From the NCBI RefSeq assembly GCF_019393635.1, contig NC_057861.1, positions 538,950,211 to 539,014,210 of the forward strand: a stretch of 64,000 nucleotides of DNA, in the 5' to 3' direction. Below the pieces are notes generated by a model that did not search any database, was not told where the DNA came from, and saw only the letters and a list, made by a program, of their open reading frames with translations. This document shows, piece after piece, positions 1 to 10,904 of the stretch. This DNA comes from Dromiciops gliroides (Eukaryota; Chordata; Mammalia; Microbiotheria; Microbiotheriidae). The position numbers and the translations under genes are program-made. Every line of letters begins with the position of its first letter. Within the stretch, counting starts at the first letter, position 1.

Positions 1-514
1 AAACCTTCAGAAGGGAAAAGGATCTAGAAGAGCTTTGTAGAAGGAGGCACATGTGTGAAAAGTCTTAAAGGAGATCATCAAGTGAAGATGAGGGAGGTAG
101 TGTCTTCTGGTCATGAGAAAAGGCTTGTAGGAGTGTATGGTGCTAGAGACAGCCTGATGAGATCAGTTAATAGCCAGTTTTTACTCTTCCTGAGTGGACA
201 AGATGCTAATGACAAGAAGCAGGGTTTAAACAGATTGATTATAGGCATGTGAATCTTGGGTCTTTTTTTAGTACCAGCTAGTAGAAGCAGCATATACTTT
301 TCCCTCTTTCTTCTGTAACCTTAATCACTGACCAGGTCCCTGTTTCCCTTCTTGCCCCTCTCCCTTCTAAGGCATTGTGCCCACTATATCCTAGGAATAG
401 TTAGTTGTTGTAGGCTACATAAAGGGCTCAAACACCAAACCTCATCATGCTACCCCAGGTATTAGGATCATATTAATGTAAACTTTGAGATGGAAGGGAG
501 CTCTAGTAGAGTAG
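1..514. other. unassigned intergenic DNA
   Basis: No repeat family, RNA gene or coding signal is recognised. Short open frames on both strands lack any familiar motif. Confidence 0.5.
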
Positions 515-740
515 TGTCCATGGGTCTCTAAGGGTTCCATGGATAGATTTCTTTTTTTTTTCCATGGATAGATTTCAAGGGCTCTGTGAACTTGAAGGGA
601 AAACATACATTTTTTGTTTGTCCTAACGTCTAAAGGAATCTAGCCTTTCCCTAAAATATTGAAAAACATTATTCTGAGAAGAGTCTATAGCCTTCACTGT
701 ACTGTCAAAGGGATCTATAACACACAGAAAAAGGTAACAA
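515..740 (+). mobile_element. hAT-like non-autonomous DNA transposon, decayed
   Basis: The segment has phrases of a family seen again near 23.0, 29.4, 34.8 and 35.5 kb: a 'ctaagggttccatgga' start, a middle 'aaaacattattctgaga' and 'gtcaaagggatctataac' near the 3' end. The ends are too worn to define terminal inverted repeats. It was later hit by the small poly(T) insertion at 537-576. Assignment to hAT rests on its better preserved relative at 34.75-35.20 kb. Confidence 0.5.
537..576 (-). mobile_element. tail-only retroinsertion: T10 between 15-bp direct repeats
   Basis: The 15-mer ccatggatagatttc occurs at 537-551 and again at 562-576, separated only by ten T. This is the structure of a target-site duplication around a minus-strand retroinsertion that kept just its poly(A) tail. 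Slippage duplication around a T-run is the alternative. Confidence 0.6.
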
Positions 741-749
741 TGTGTACTT

Positions 750-865
750 TAGAGGTTGTTTAGTTCAACCCCTTCATTTTAGGGATAAAGATACCCAGAC
801 TGGGAGAGGTTAAGTGATTTATCCAAAGTCACACAGATGACAGCGTCAGGATTCCAACCCAGTTA
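750..865 (-). mobile_element. MIR-like SINE fragment
   Basis: Reverse-strand MIR core is visible: a tail resembling 'cattttagggataaag', then 'gaggttaagtgatttatcc' and 'gtcacacagatga'. Divergence is high, as expected of an old mammalian SINE. Confidence 0.65.
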
Positions 866-1003
866 ATAAAATCACATCATATTGACTATATGAATATCTA
901 TCTTTGCAGGTAATTACCAGCTTATAAGAATATCCAATTAGTTCATCTCCTTCCATGATCAGCATCACAGAGTAGCTGGTACATTTTTAAAAAATGTCAT
1001 AGC

Positions 1004-1160
1004 GGGGCAGCTGGGTGGTGCAGTGGATAAGGTGCTGGCCCTGGATTCAGGAGGACCTGAGTTCAGGTCTGGCCTCAGACATTTGACACTTACTAGCTAT
1101 GTCATTGCCCTGCCAAAAAACCCCAAAAAACCAAAAACCAAAAAACACAAAACCAAAAAG
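1004..1160 (+). mobile_element. WSINE1-like SINE with internal deletion
   Basis: Begins ggggcagctgggtggtgcag and shows the tRNA-like head with a B-box-like 'gagttcaggtc'. About 25 bp around 'gaccctgggcaagtcactt' are missing, so 'agctatgt' runs straight into 'cattgccctgcc'. It ends in a decayed A-rich tail. Confidence 0.85.
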
Positions 1161-1204
1161 CTATGCTTTTATTCCTGAATGACCAAATAGTTTTATTCTA
1201 ATAA

Positions 1205-1405
1205 TAGGAAGCTAGCTGGCTCAATATATAGAGTGCTTAACTTGGAATCAGGAAGACCAAGTTAAACTCCAGCTTTAGATATTAAATAGCTATGTGACCC
1301 AGGGCAGGTCACTTACCTTCCACCTACATCATTGTCTTCATCTGTAAAATGAAGATAATAATGGCATCTACCTCCAAGGGTTGTTGTAAAGATAATAAAT
1401 GAAAC
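1205..1405 (+). mobile_element. MIR/THER1-like SINE
   Basis: Contains 'tatgtgacccagggcaggtc', 'cttcatctgtaaaatgaaga' and 'gggttgttgtaaagataa', the order expected for a CORE-SINE on the + strand. Confidence 0.7.
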
Positions 1406-1427
1406 AAACATTTATTAAGAGCCTTCT

Positions 1428-1490
1428 ATCTGTGTAACCCTAGGCAAGTCACTTAAACCCCAATTGCCTCCCCCCACCCCAAAAAGAGCC
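1428..1490 (+). mobile_element. SINE 3' fragment (WSINE1-like)
   Basis: Only the last third is present: 'tgtgtaaccctaggcaagtc' through 'accccaattgcctcccccc'. It lies between two MIR-type fragments. Confidence 0.55.
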
Positions 1491-1728
1491 TACTATCTGA
1501 CAGAAACTGTGCTGAGCATTTTACAAATATTACCTCATTTGATCCTTATAACAACTCTGGGAGGTAGGTGCTATTATTATTTTTATTTTTATGAAGAAAC
1601 CAAGGCAGCAGAGGTTAAGTGACTTGCCCAGGGTAACAGAGTTAGTATGTATCTGAGACTGGATTTGAACTTATGTCTTTCTGACTCCAGGCTTAGTGTT
1701 TATTGCCTGTACCACCTAGATGCCTCCA
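1491..1728 (-). mobile_element. MIR/THER1-like SINE
   Basis: Reverse orientation: 'cctcatttgatccttataac', 'gaggttaagtgacttgccc', 'ctggatttgaactt' and finally 'accacctagatgcc'. This order marks a nearly full-length old CORE-SINE. Confidence 0.75.
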
Positions 1729-1974
1729 AATAAATAAATTTGATAAACATTATAAAATGCTTAACAACTTTAAAGTGCTTTTTAAATGCTAACTATTAAT
1801 AAGCACTAGGCCAAGAAAATTGACATTACATTGAATATTAAAATGTATTTGCTCTTCTTGAAACAGGGATCAAATTTCCATTATTTAAGTTACAAATTAA
1901 ATGTTCTCAGCTGATCAGATCCTTGGGTTAGCATGTTATGGCTCAATTGTATTTTATTGGCTATTTTGTGTTTA

Positions 1975-2130
1975 TTGTATTAGAGCTACAAGGGACCTTA
2001 TGGCAGTCCATTTCACCTTTGGGGGTATCAACTTCCTCATGTATAAAAAAATAATGGAATGGGGTGAATTATATAGAGTGCTTTCATTAGATAACCTCTA
2101 AGCGTCCTTCCTGCTCTCCATCCTATGAAT
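1975..2130 (+). mobile_element. MIR3-like SINE fragment
   Basis: Decayed 3' half: 'caacttcctcatgtataaaa', then 'agataacctctaagcgtcc' and 'ctatgaatctatgat', matching the MIR3-type ending 'gacctctaaggtcccttcc...ctatgat'. Confidence 0.55.
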
Positions 2131-2139
2131 CTATGATCT

Positions 2140-2268
2140 AGTCTAATCCTCATTTTACAGAAGGAGAAACTGAGCCCCAGGGAGGTTTAGTGACTTACCC
2201 AAGGTCACACAGGTCATCGGTGGTACAGAGAGGACAAAATCCATGCTCTTGCACCCAGTGAATTGATT
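2140..2268 (-). mobile_element. MIR fragment
   Basis: Reverse-strand core 'cattttacagaaggagaaac', 'gtgacttacccaaggtcac' and 'acaggtcatcggtgg'. Confidence 0.7.
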
Positions 2269-3295
2269 CCCAGTCTGTACATGTAACTTTTGTGGATCTC
2301 CCACCCTTTCTGTGTATTGTCCTGAATATTTAATTTTGATGATTAGTTCATCATTCTTTCTAGAGACAGCTTAATGCTTCCTATAATGATAATAACAAAA
2401 AAGAAGATGCTAATTTCATATTATTTGTTTCCTGCCCACTCTTCCTGAAATAGACCAGTGGATTGGAGGGCACTTGTCTAGGTCTAGCCTAAAGCTTACA
2501 GGAATTCCTTCTACAATGGGCCTGTCCAAAATGAAGAAGCCTTAGTTTTTGGTTTGTTTGTTTGTGTGTGTTTTGAAAAAGACTGCTAATTCATAACTAC
2601 TCTTTCTTGCAATAAGATTTTATATGAGGTCAAATTCAGCCCCAAGGTGATTTGGCTCGGGGACTCTCTTTAGAGGGGTGCTTAAAGTAGGTAGAGGCAA
2701 CTGGTATATGGCTACATGTATCCTTCTCATGCATAGTTTCCCCAGATATCCCTAGCTATTTCCTGCTGGATAGTTTCTTAGTCAAATCTCCTTCATTTAA
2801 GAAATAATCCAAGAAGTAGAATGCTTTGTTCATTGGTAGTTAAATTACTTTTGAAGCTGGCCTGTGTCTCACTAGGCAGCAGGAATAAATTATTGTTACT
2901 ATAAACACCTTTGTCAGGCTGTGTCATAATTTAAGGGTGTATAAGGTTCTGGCTTTTCTTGAATGCTGATTTGAACCTGACTGTCCTTCACATCTGGCTC
3001 TATGAACATTATGCCTAAATGATCTTTCCATGCCTTGGCCTGAACATTTAATTTTGGGTGACGTTAGATGTGATGGTGTCAAGAAGTATTTAACATAACA
3101 GAGTAGAAATGTCATAAGGAAGGAAATCCACAGAGGGGAAAATTTTGATCTCAGATGCTCATGGAGACTCTTGATAGGAAAGAAGTTTCTGGCGTTGTTT
3201 GTTTGTTAGAGAATTGCCAGGAAAAGTAACTTTTTTTGGGCTGCCTTCTCTGTGGCATCCCATTTCCAAAAATGTCTAATTTGATTTGACGTTGA
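2269..3295. other. unassigned intergenic DNA
   Basis: I see no confident repeat or coding signal across this kilobase. Confidence 0.5.
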
Positions 3296-3427
3296 CTAAT
3301 GCAGTATGATCAGACATAATCTGATCTTATTAACTCTGATCAGACCATATTAGCAAACATCGAATTCTATTTGAGAGATGCGCACATGCCGTAAATTAGG
3401 GGACACCTTGAGATCAGACTGCATTAG
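3296..3427. mobile_element. 132-bp inverted-repeat element, possible MITE
   Basis: The arms ctaatgcagtatgatc (3296-3311) and gatcagactgcattag (3412-3427) are inverted repeats matching at 15 of 16 positions. The motif gatcagac occurs three times inside. No clear target-site duplication is seen. It may be a small DNA transposon or a chance hairpin; the family is unknown to me. Confidence 0.4.
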
Positions 3428-3837
3428 GAGAACTTACTGTTTTAATTTCATCTCTTGAAAGAGTTTGAAGCCAGCAAACACATCACAGGAACTGATAAAG
3501 TCCTTGGCCCGTGGATGGCAGTGCTTCCCAACAGGCCAGCACTCCCAATGGGTCGGGCTGATACTAGGTGTGGCTCTGAATTAAGAGGGGTGGGGTTTCA
3601 GGGCCCACTAACTCTTTTTCTTGCTTTCATGTCCCCCTCTCTGATGTATAGTCCCAGAGACCAAGGGCTCTGAGGCAAGTTTGATCTGTGGGAAGAGGTC
3701 TCAGTCAGGAACATCGGATACAAAAGTAGGCAATTGAGTCTGTAGGCACCAGAGCAAGCTCTCCTGATGAATCCATGCTACTCACCATGGAAGCCCAGGA
3801 TAGAAAAAAAAAAAAAAGAAGGCACATATCTCTGGTC
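3428..3837. other. unassigned intergenic DNA
   Basis: No recognised feature. A short poly(A) run near 3800 directly precedes the L1 fragment. Confidence 0.45.
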
Positions 3838-4695
3838 ACTTGTCTGGAAACATATTTACAAAAGAATGTAAAATTTCTGAGAAAGTTTTTGACAAAGTAC
3901 AGCACACCTTGCTATTAAAAACACTAGAGATCCTAGGAATAAATGTTTTCCTTAAGATGATAAGCAGTATCTATCTGAAACCATCAGCAAGCATTATATG
4001 CAATGAGGACAAGTTAGAGGCATTCTCAATAATATCATGGGTGAAGCAAGGATGTCCATTATCACCTCTATTATTCAATATTATACTAGAAATATTTTTC
4101 TTAGCAATAAAAGAAGAAAAATAAATTGAAGAAATTAGAATAGGCAAGGAAGAAACAAAATTATGACTTTTTGCAGATGATATGATGGTGTTCTTAGGAT
4201 CCTAAAAAATCAACTAAAAAACTACTAGAAACAACTAATAAATTGAGCAAAGTTGCAGGATATAAAACAAACCCACACAAATCATCAGCATTTCTATATA
4301 TGACCAACAAAGTCCAGCAGCAAGAGATAAAAAGAGAAATTCCATTTAAAATAATTGTAGACAATGTAAAATACTTGGGAGTCTGTCTACAAAGGCAAAT
4401 CCAGGAACTTGATGACCACAATTACAAAACATTTTTCACACAAATAAAATCAGATCTTAGCAATACAATGATCTAAGACAATGCCCAAAGACTAATTGTG
4501 GAAAATGGTCTCCACATTCAGAAAAAGAACTATGGAGTCTGAATGCAGACTGAAGTATACTATTTTCACTTTTGTTGCTTTTTTGTTATTGTTCTTGTTT
4601 ATTCTTTCTTGCATTTTTTTCCTTTTGTTCTGATTCTTCTCTTACAACATGACTAATGTGGAGATATGTTTAACATGATTATAATGTATTAAAAA
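3838..4695 (+). pseudogene. L1 ORF2 (reverse transcriptase) fragment fused to L1 3'UTR
   Basis: L1 ORF2 encodes an endonuclease and reverse transcriptase that copies RNA at a nicked target. Here only reverse-transcriptase and following residues remain. One frame shows VKQGCPLSPLLFNI, followed after a stop by the catalytic FADDM core (about 4173-4190). Next come a KVAGYKTNPHKS-like stretch and VKYLGVCL. Stops and a frame change break it. Near 4455 the ORF2 text stops after 'NYKTF..QIKSDL' and jumps into the L1 3' end ('agcaatacaatgatctaaga', then 'ctatggagtctgaatgcaga'), so a large internal part is missing. It ends in a short A-run near 4695. Confidence 0.9.
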
Positions 4696-4984
4696 AAGAA
4701 TTTAAGGTGCTTGGAAGTGGGGACTATTTAACTTTTGTTTTTTTTTTATCCCTAGAGTTTAATATGGTGCCTGGCATCTTGACTTATTGAATGCAAGACA
4801 CATTACCCCCAGAATCCTCTTGAACATTAGTTCATGTGACCTCATATAGTTCAAGCTATACCTCTTTTTAAAGAGATTGGAAATGGGCTTCCATATTGTT
4901 TTTTTTCACATCCATAACTCATTTCCATGGCACTTTATAGCCACCAAAGGAGTCACAGAGAGCTCAGAGAAAAGGATGGGACCC

Positions 4985-5165
4985 AGGAGGACTGCTCATG
5001 CACTGTAAAGAGCACTGGAATTATAGTCAGAGACTTTGGGTTCCAATACCGGCTTATCTATTCACTATCTGCACTACCATGGACCAATTACTTAGTTTCT
5101 TTGGAACACAGTTTCCTCATCTGGAAAATGAGGGGGTTGAGACTAGAAGACCTCTAAGGTCTCTG
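4985..5165 (+). mobile_element. MIR3-like SINE
   Basis: Shows 'gtttcctcatctggaaaatg', 'aggggg..gactagaagacc' and 'tctaaggtctct', the MIR3-type order. Confidence 0.7.
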
Positions 5166-5167
5166 TT

Positions 5168-5245
5168 GTTGTTAAGTTGTTGTTCAGTTGCGTCTGACTC
5201 TTTACGACCCCATTTGGGGTTTTCTTGTCAAAGATACTAATTCTA
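5168..5245 (-). mobile_element. Mar1-like SINE 3' tail
   Basis: Contains 'gttgttcagttgcgtctgac' and 'gaccccatttggggttttc', the reverse of the Mar1-type tail 'aaccccaaatggggtc...gactgaac'. The rest is absent or displaced by the SINE at 5246. Confidence 0.75.
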
Positions 5246-5396
5246 TTTTTTTTTTTTTGGTGAGGCAATTGGGGTTAAGTGACTTGCCCAGGGTCACACA
5301 GCTAGTAAGTGTTAAGTGTCTGAGGCCGGATTTGAACTCAGGTACTCCTGACTCCAAGGCCGGTGCTCTATCCACTGCACCACCTAGCTGCCCCCC
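5246..5396 (-). mobile_element. WSINE1-like SINE, young, with 16-bp TSD
   Basis: Full-length reverse copy: poly(T), 'gaggcaattggggttaagtg' and finally 'cacctagctgcccccc'. The 16-mer aaagatactaattcta flanks it at 5230-5245 and 5397-5412, a perfect target-site duplication. CpG-containing sites such as 'aggccgg' remain, which suggests recent insertion. Confidence 0.95.
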
Positions 5397-5593
5397 AAAG
5401 ATACTAATTCTAAATCAATGATCTTATGACAGGTCTTGAATATTGCATTATCCAACTTGGGATGGAAATCCCATTGAATTTGCTCCTTACTGTATTGCTG
5501 TGGAATTACATTAATCAGACTTGTAACACCAGAGGATAACATTGCTGAAGGCTGTTTTTAAATAGTGCATGATTAAATATTGCTCCCATCCCA

Positions 5594-5870
5594 GGGAACT
5601 AGGTGGGGGAGGGAGTGAATAGAGTACTGAGCCTGGAGTCTGGAAGAACTGAGTTCAATTCAGGCCTCAGGACACTTGACTTGCTGTGTGACTCTGGGCA
5701 AGTTACTTAACCTCTGTCCACCTCAGTTTCCTCAACTGTAAAATGGGGCAATAGTAACACCTCCCTTTCAGGTTTGTTCTAAAGATCAAATGAGATAATA
5801 TTTGTAAAGCACTTAGCATAAAGCCTGGAACATGGTAGACTTTTAATAAGTGCTTGTTTCCTTCTTTCCT
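5594..5870 (+). mobile_element. THER1-like CORE-SINE
   Basis: Near full length: 'gtgtgactctgggcaagtta', 'ctcagtttcctcaactgtaa', 'gatcaaatgagataatattt' and 'gtaaagcacttagc'. Confidence 0.8.
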
Positions 5871-7021
5871 AACTATGCTTCCTAGTCAGTGTTAACATCT
5901 TACTTGGTTTGCCACCAATGTAGTGGGCTTGAATAGTTCTTTCCTTCGCTCTTTGTGAGCACCTGGGGCCCCTCACTGCCACCCCTTACTTAGGCCTGTT
6001 CTCCTGGAAATGTCCTATATTTCTGGGAATTGTACTAAATGGGCTCTAACATCCCTTCCAGATTCCTCATTTCCTAATAAAACATTAATTAGCCCAGTTA
6101 ATGTGAATGACGGATGTTAATGGGTTACACTTCCCAAGACCACCCTTAAGCAGGTTCATTATTCTACTCTAGGTCTTGGTTTATCCATTCAATGAATACT
6201 AGAATGTCTTTTTTTCTAAGATCCTTTCCAGTTCTAACCCTCTAATATGATATGTACTCTAGCAGAGCCTCTTGAAACATCATACCCTAACCCATTATGG
6301 ACTCATTGAGGTAGAAGAGAAAAGACTGGACCTGGTAGCAGAGGTTCAAATCCTTCCACTCTCATTTATTACCAATTTGACTTGGGACAAGTCCCTCAGA
6401 AATCATTTAACCCAACAGTCATTTTACAGTTAAAGAAAATTAACCTCAGAAAGGAGAACCCAGTGTTGCTCAGATACTAAGTGCTCTTGTTAGGGCCATG
6501 AGGGAAATTTTTAGAGGCTGGCAGATCATGTATTAGCCTTTAAACCATAACCTATTAGCAAGGGTAGAAGGCCAGCCATGCTGAACAGGGTAGTGAATGT
6601 TTTATTACTCAAAGTCTTGGGAGTCAAGAATGTGATGGAGCATTGAGTCATACTTGTTTTAGCTAAGCTTGACTGCTTCCCATTCAAGTTCTAAACAAAG
6701 CTCATTACAATATTGTAATTTGTCTTAGGACCTAAGTAACATGGATATTGGGTCAAGAAAATTGTCCAGCCAATTGTTATTATGGGTACTAGGTCAGACT
6801 AATGGCCTAATTAGGCCAAGTTTCTATTTCTGATAATGGAGAGGTAGTGTGAGAGCTTTTTCAAAGAAACTCAGATTTGGAAGGAATTGTTACCTAGCTC
6901 AACCCATACCTGATGTTGAAGAAATTGGCAATTTCCCTCCATGTATTGTTTTGTTTTTTAATCAATTATACTCACATTTTCTGTAGCACTTTATAGCTAC
7001 AAAACTAGTTTAATTACATTA
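5871..7021. other. mostly unassigned DNA with weak MIR trace
   Basis: A faint MIR-like order is visible at about 6308-6470 ('cttgggacaagtccctcag', 'cattttacagttaaaga'). Nothing else is recognised. Confidence 0.4.
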
Positions 7022-7235
7022 TGTTGAGAGGCAGTGTGGGGTGGTGGATAGAACAATGGTCTTATGGTCAAGAAGTTCTGAGTTTGAATCCTGCCTCAGA
7101 CACTTATTAGTTGTGTGATCCTGGTCAAGTCACCTAGTGTCTTCGTTTCCTCCTTTCCTTCAAATGAAAATGAGAGGGTTGGACTATTCAACTTTCCCTA
7201 AGGTTTCTTCCAGCTCTGAACCTATAATTTTATTG
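7022..7235 (+). mobile_element. MIR3-like SINE
   Basis: Reads 'ggtggatagaacaatggtct', 'ttgtgtgatcctggtcaag', 'aatgagagggttggac' and 'aaggtttcttccagctctga' in MIR3 order. Confidence 0.75.
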
Positions 7236-7299
7236 ACCAAAGGATGGAGAATAATGGGATAGAAATGTCATTGAGTAAACACAGAAGACCTATGTTTAA

Positions 7300-7445
7300 T
7301 GACCTAAGAGGCAATTTGCTGGCTCATGGTTGGAGAGACTATGTTCCTATTTTCGCTCTGTCTGACTTTGGGCATGTTATTGAACTCCAATGAGTCTCTC
7401 AGTTTCTTCATCCATATTAATAAGAGAGTTGACTAACTCCACAAA
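7300..7445 (+). mobile_element. weak MIR-like fragment
   Basis: 'gtctgactttgggcatgtta' and 'ctctcagtttcttcatcc' resemble the MIR core, with heavy divergence. Confidence 0.4.
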
Positions 7446-8942
7446 CACTTTAACCTCCTGATTCCTCAACTTATCATTTCTGATGACCTATTCTCCACCA
7501 TCTTCACCCCTTGGGGAACTAGTCTAACTCTACCCTGTCATCTTATTTTATGTCTCCTTATCCCATCAAAGAACCTTTCCTGGCAAGTTTCAACTTTAGA
7601 TTACTCTTTCCATCTGTTGCCTTCATTTCTACTCATGTACTGCTGAAAATCATGATACCATGCTGCTTGGGTCTGCTATAAATTTATTTTACATAACCTC
7701 GACTAGGTACTCACTTTGGCAAGGCAATCCTTTTACATCTCCCCAACTGACTCTCTATCCCATTAGCCACACCAGATTTTCCAACCTTTAAAACCCTCTT
7801 CAGACCTTCCATGGATCTGCCTCCCCCATCCCTGAGCTGAGAAACCTTTCCTCACATATTGCTGAAAAATTGAGGCCATTTGCTGAGAGCTCCCTCATCT
7901 TTTCTGTTCATCTCAGATCACTAAGATGTCTTCCATCACCATTTTCTCTTTCACTCCTAACTCACAAGAAGAGGTTGCCTTTCTTCTTGGAAAGGCTAAC
8001 CCCTCTACTTATGCAAGTGATATTCCATCCTGTCTTCTTCAGCAGATTCCCCCCCACCATCATCCCCATTCTCTCACTAATCTTCAATCCTTCCTTGCCT
8101 ACTGACTGCTTCCCTACCACTTAAAAACATGCTCATCCACCACCCCCATCCTCAAGAAATTCTCTTGATCCATCCCTCCCTACTATCTATATTTATCTTC
8201 CCTTTTGTGGCTAAACTTGAGAAGGGCTTCCCTACACTAGCTGCCTCTACTTCCTTTCCTCTCACTCTCTCTTTGGTTCTCTGCAGTCTGGTTTCTGACC
8301 AATTATTCAACTGAAACTGTTCTCTCCAAAGTTAATAATGATTTCTTAATTGTCAAATCTAGTGTCCTTGTCCTTCTTGAGCTCTCTGCAGCTTTTGACA
8401 TAGCCAAACATCCTCTTCTTGATATTCCTTTATCTCTAGGTTTGCATGACACTGATCTTTCCTGGTTCTCCTCCTGTCTTACCACTCCTCCTGAGTTTCC
8501 TTTGTGGGATTTTCATTCAGGTCATGCTTGTTAACCTGTGAGAGTCCCCTAGGCACCATTCTGGGCTCTCTTCTCATTTCCCTCTATCCTATTTCATTTG
8601 GTAATCTCATTAAAACTCCCATAGTTTCAATTATCATCTCTATGAAGATGGTTTTCTGAGCTATTTGTTTCACCCTAACTTCTCTTTTGACCTATAGTCT
8701 CACGTCTCCCATAGTCTATTGGACATCTTGAACTGGATGTCCCATTTATACTCAAAATGTTCCAAACAGAATTCATTATCTTTCCTCCCAAACACTCTCT
8801 TCTTCCTAACTTCTCTATTATTATGGAGGGTATCACCATCCTCCCAATCACCCAGACTTACAACCTAGGTGTCCATCTCTAGATCTCTTTTTCATTCCTT
8901 ATATTTGATTGTCAAGTCCTATCATTTCTACCGTTATAATAT
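7446..8942 (+). pseudogene. L2-type LINE ORF2 remnant (reverse transcriptase region)
   Basis: The text follows an L2-clade reverse transcriptase in order. The SxxSLxxxLQSGF-like region is 'ctgcagtctggtttctgacc' (8282 onward). Next is 'actgaaactgttctctccaa' (TETALSKV), and then 'gctctctgcagcttttgaca' (the LSAAFD catalytic A motif, about 8380-8400). The SWFSSCL-like 'cctggttctcctcctgtctt' follows. Later text around 8726-8745 ('catcttgaactggatgtccc') matches the conserved NWMS stretch. Many stops and indels make it an old fossil. It continues after a SINE interruption at 9229. Confidence 0.8.
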
Positions 8943-8995
8943 CACCCTCCTGATGTCATTGGTCCTCTTTGAGAATGAAGGATGAACAACAATAT
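8943..8995 (+). mobile_element. 3' end of long marsupial SINE
   Basis: 'ctcctgatgtcattggtcct' and 'ctttgagaatgaaggatgaa' match, in reverse complement, the special 3' domain of the SINE at 18.0-18.3 kb. Confidence 0.55.
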
Positions 8996-8998
8996 ATA

Positions 8999-9228
8999 AG
9001 GTTAGGTGGCAAAATGGATGGAGTCAGGAAGACTCATCTTCCTAAATTAGAATACAGTTTCATAGACTTACTAGCTATGTGATCCTGGGCAAGTCATTTA
9101 ACCCTGTTTGCCTCAGTTGTAAAATGAGCTAGAGAAAGAAATAACAAACCACTCTAGTGGCCAAGAAAACTCCAAATGGGGTCAGAAAGAATCAGATACA
9201 ACTGAAATGACCAAACAACAACCACCAT
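8999..9228 (+). mobile_element. Mar1-like CORE-SINE
   Basis: Core phrases are 'tgtgatcctgggcaagtcat', 'aaatgagctagagaaagaaa', 'ccaagaaaactccaaatggg' and a terminal 'aaatgaccaaacaacaa'. It splits the L2 element. Confidence 0.85.
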
Positions 9229-10045
9229 CCTTCCAGTCACCCAGGCTCACAAGCCAGGTGTCAACCTCAAGGCCTCTCTTTCACTTGTCATACTCAAGCA
9301 GTTGCCAAGTCCTGACATTTTCACCTTTGTATCATCCCCCATATACCCATTTTTCCCCCTCTGACACTGCCACTAACCTGATGCTGAGCCTCATTACCTT
9401 AAGCCTGGACTATTGAGATTACCTGCTGGTTGATCACCATGCCACAGACCTCTCCCCACACCAGTGTATCTTCCACTAAGCTTCCACGTCAATTCTTCTA
9501 AAGCAGAGGTCTGATCACTTCTCTAACCCTCCCCACCCTGTATCCCCATTCAATCAACACCAGTAGCTTCCCTTTGCCTCCAGTATCAACTCTCAAATCC
9601 TCTGTGTGACTTTTAAAGACTTTAATAACCTGACCCCTTTGTGACTTTCTCATCTTCTTACACCTAACTCCCCTTCATGCACTATGTGACCAGTCATGCA
9701 GGCCTCCTGGATGCTCTTCCTATCTCCAGATTCCAGATGTTTTCCCTGGCTATTCCCTATGACTGGAAATCTCTCCCTTCTTATCTGCCTTCACTGGCTT
9801 CAAAGCTCAACTAATGTCCCGCCTTCTACAAGAAGCCTTTCCTAGTCTTCCTTAACCTATGCTCCTTCCTTTTGCTACTACCCCTATTTATCCTGTCTAT
9901 AACCTGTTTGTACATAGTTGCTGCACATTGTCTCCCCATTGGCTCCTTGAGAACAGGGACTGGCTTTTAACTTTCCTGGTATTCCTAGGCACAGTGCTTA
10001 ACATGGAGTAGTTGCTTAACAAATGCTTATTGACTTGACTCTAAG
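9229..10045 (+). mobile_element. L2 LINE, C-terminal and 3' end
   Basis: Continues the element at 7446-8942. Familiar L2 3' text includes 'acaagaagcctttcctagtc', 'tgtttgtacatagttgctgc', 'ctccttgagaacagggactg' and 'aacaaatgcttattgactt'. Confidence 0.85.
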
Positions 10046-10079
10046 GTCCCATGTTTTGCTTAATCTATGATCCTATGAT

Positions 10080-10258
10080 TTTCCATTTACTACCTGTGTG
10101 ACCACAGTTAAGTCATTTCTACTCTCTGAGCCTCAGTTTACTCATCTATAAAAAATGAATAATAATACGTGTGCTCCCAATATTGCAGACCTTTTACAAG
10201 GAAAAGACCTTGTAGACCATAAGGCGCTATAGAAATGAGAATGATATTTGTTATCCTC
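10080..10258 (+). mobile_element. MIR/THER1-like SINE
   Basis: 'cctgtgtgaccacagttaag', 'gagcctcagtttactcatct' and 'aaggcgctatagaaatgaga' follow CORE-SINE order. Confidence 0.7.
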
Positions 10259-10904
10259 TATTTTCCCTTATGTCTGTGAAATGATCTTATCTCCTATCAA
10301 TTGATTTTTAACCCTTTCTGAACCTTTTTTTACAGGATGACTCTTTTTCAACCTCTTTTTATCACACCCAAATTGTCTCTCAGGATAACACATTTCATGT
10401 GTTTACTACCTGCTGAGTAAAGTAGCAATTCTTCCTATTTCTCCTAAAATTACCACCTTCAGACTTCACAGGAGGCCTCCTAGTTCTAGCGTTCCCTGGC
10501 CTTCCTCTCCCTGGGCAGCCTCTCCAGGCAATGAGAAGCAATAAAATAGTCAGAACACAGGCAGCGGGAGGGAGCCCACTAAGGGTCCTGGCTAGTCCAC
10601 AAAGGGAAAATAAACTTGGCCCTAGGCAATCTTTCTACCTTAGGTGAGAAAAAAACCCCAGAAGGTAAATATTTCCAGCCCAATTATTTCCATTAATTTT
10701 GGGGGGGGTGGGGAGTGTGGGCTAGTGAAAGGGTACAGAATTGCCATTCAAGAAAGCACCATGATGCTCATAGACCTAGTGAATTTGATATTCTCCTTTT
10801 TGTCCCCCATCAACCTTATGCTCACTCTCCTTATGCCCACTCTCCTTTGATTCTCCACTCCCCACCCCCACCCCCACCCCCAAATGAATCCCTGGACTCA
10901 TTGC
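10259..10904. other. unassigned intergenic DNA
   Basis: No recognised feature apart from short C-rich and G-rich runs near 10700 and 10865. Confidence 0.45.

Noticed and set aside
7870..8314. Two adjacent open frames suggesting a small gene
   Set aside because: The sequence follows L2 reverse transcriptase in order; the frames are leftovers between stops.
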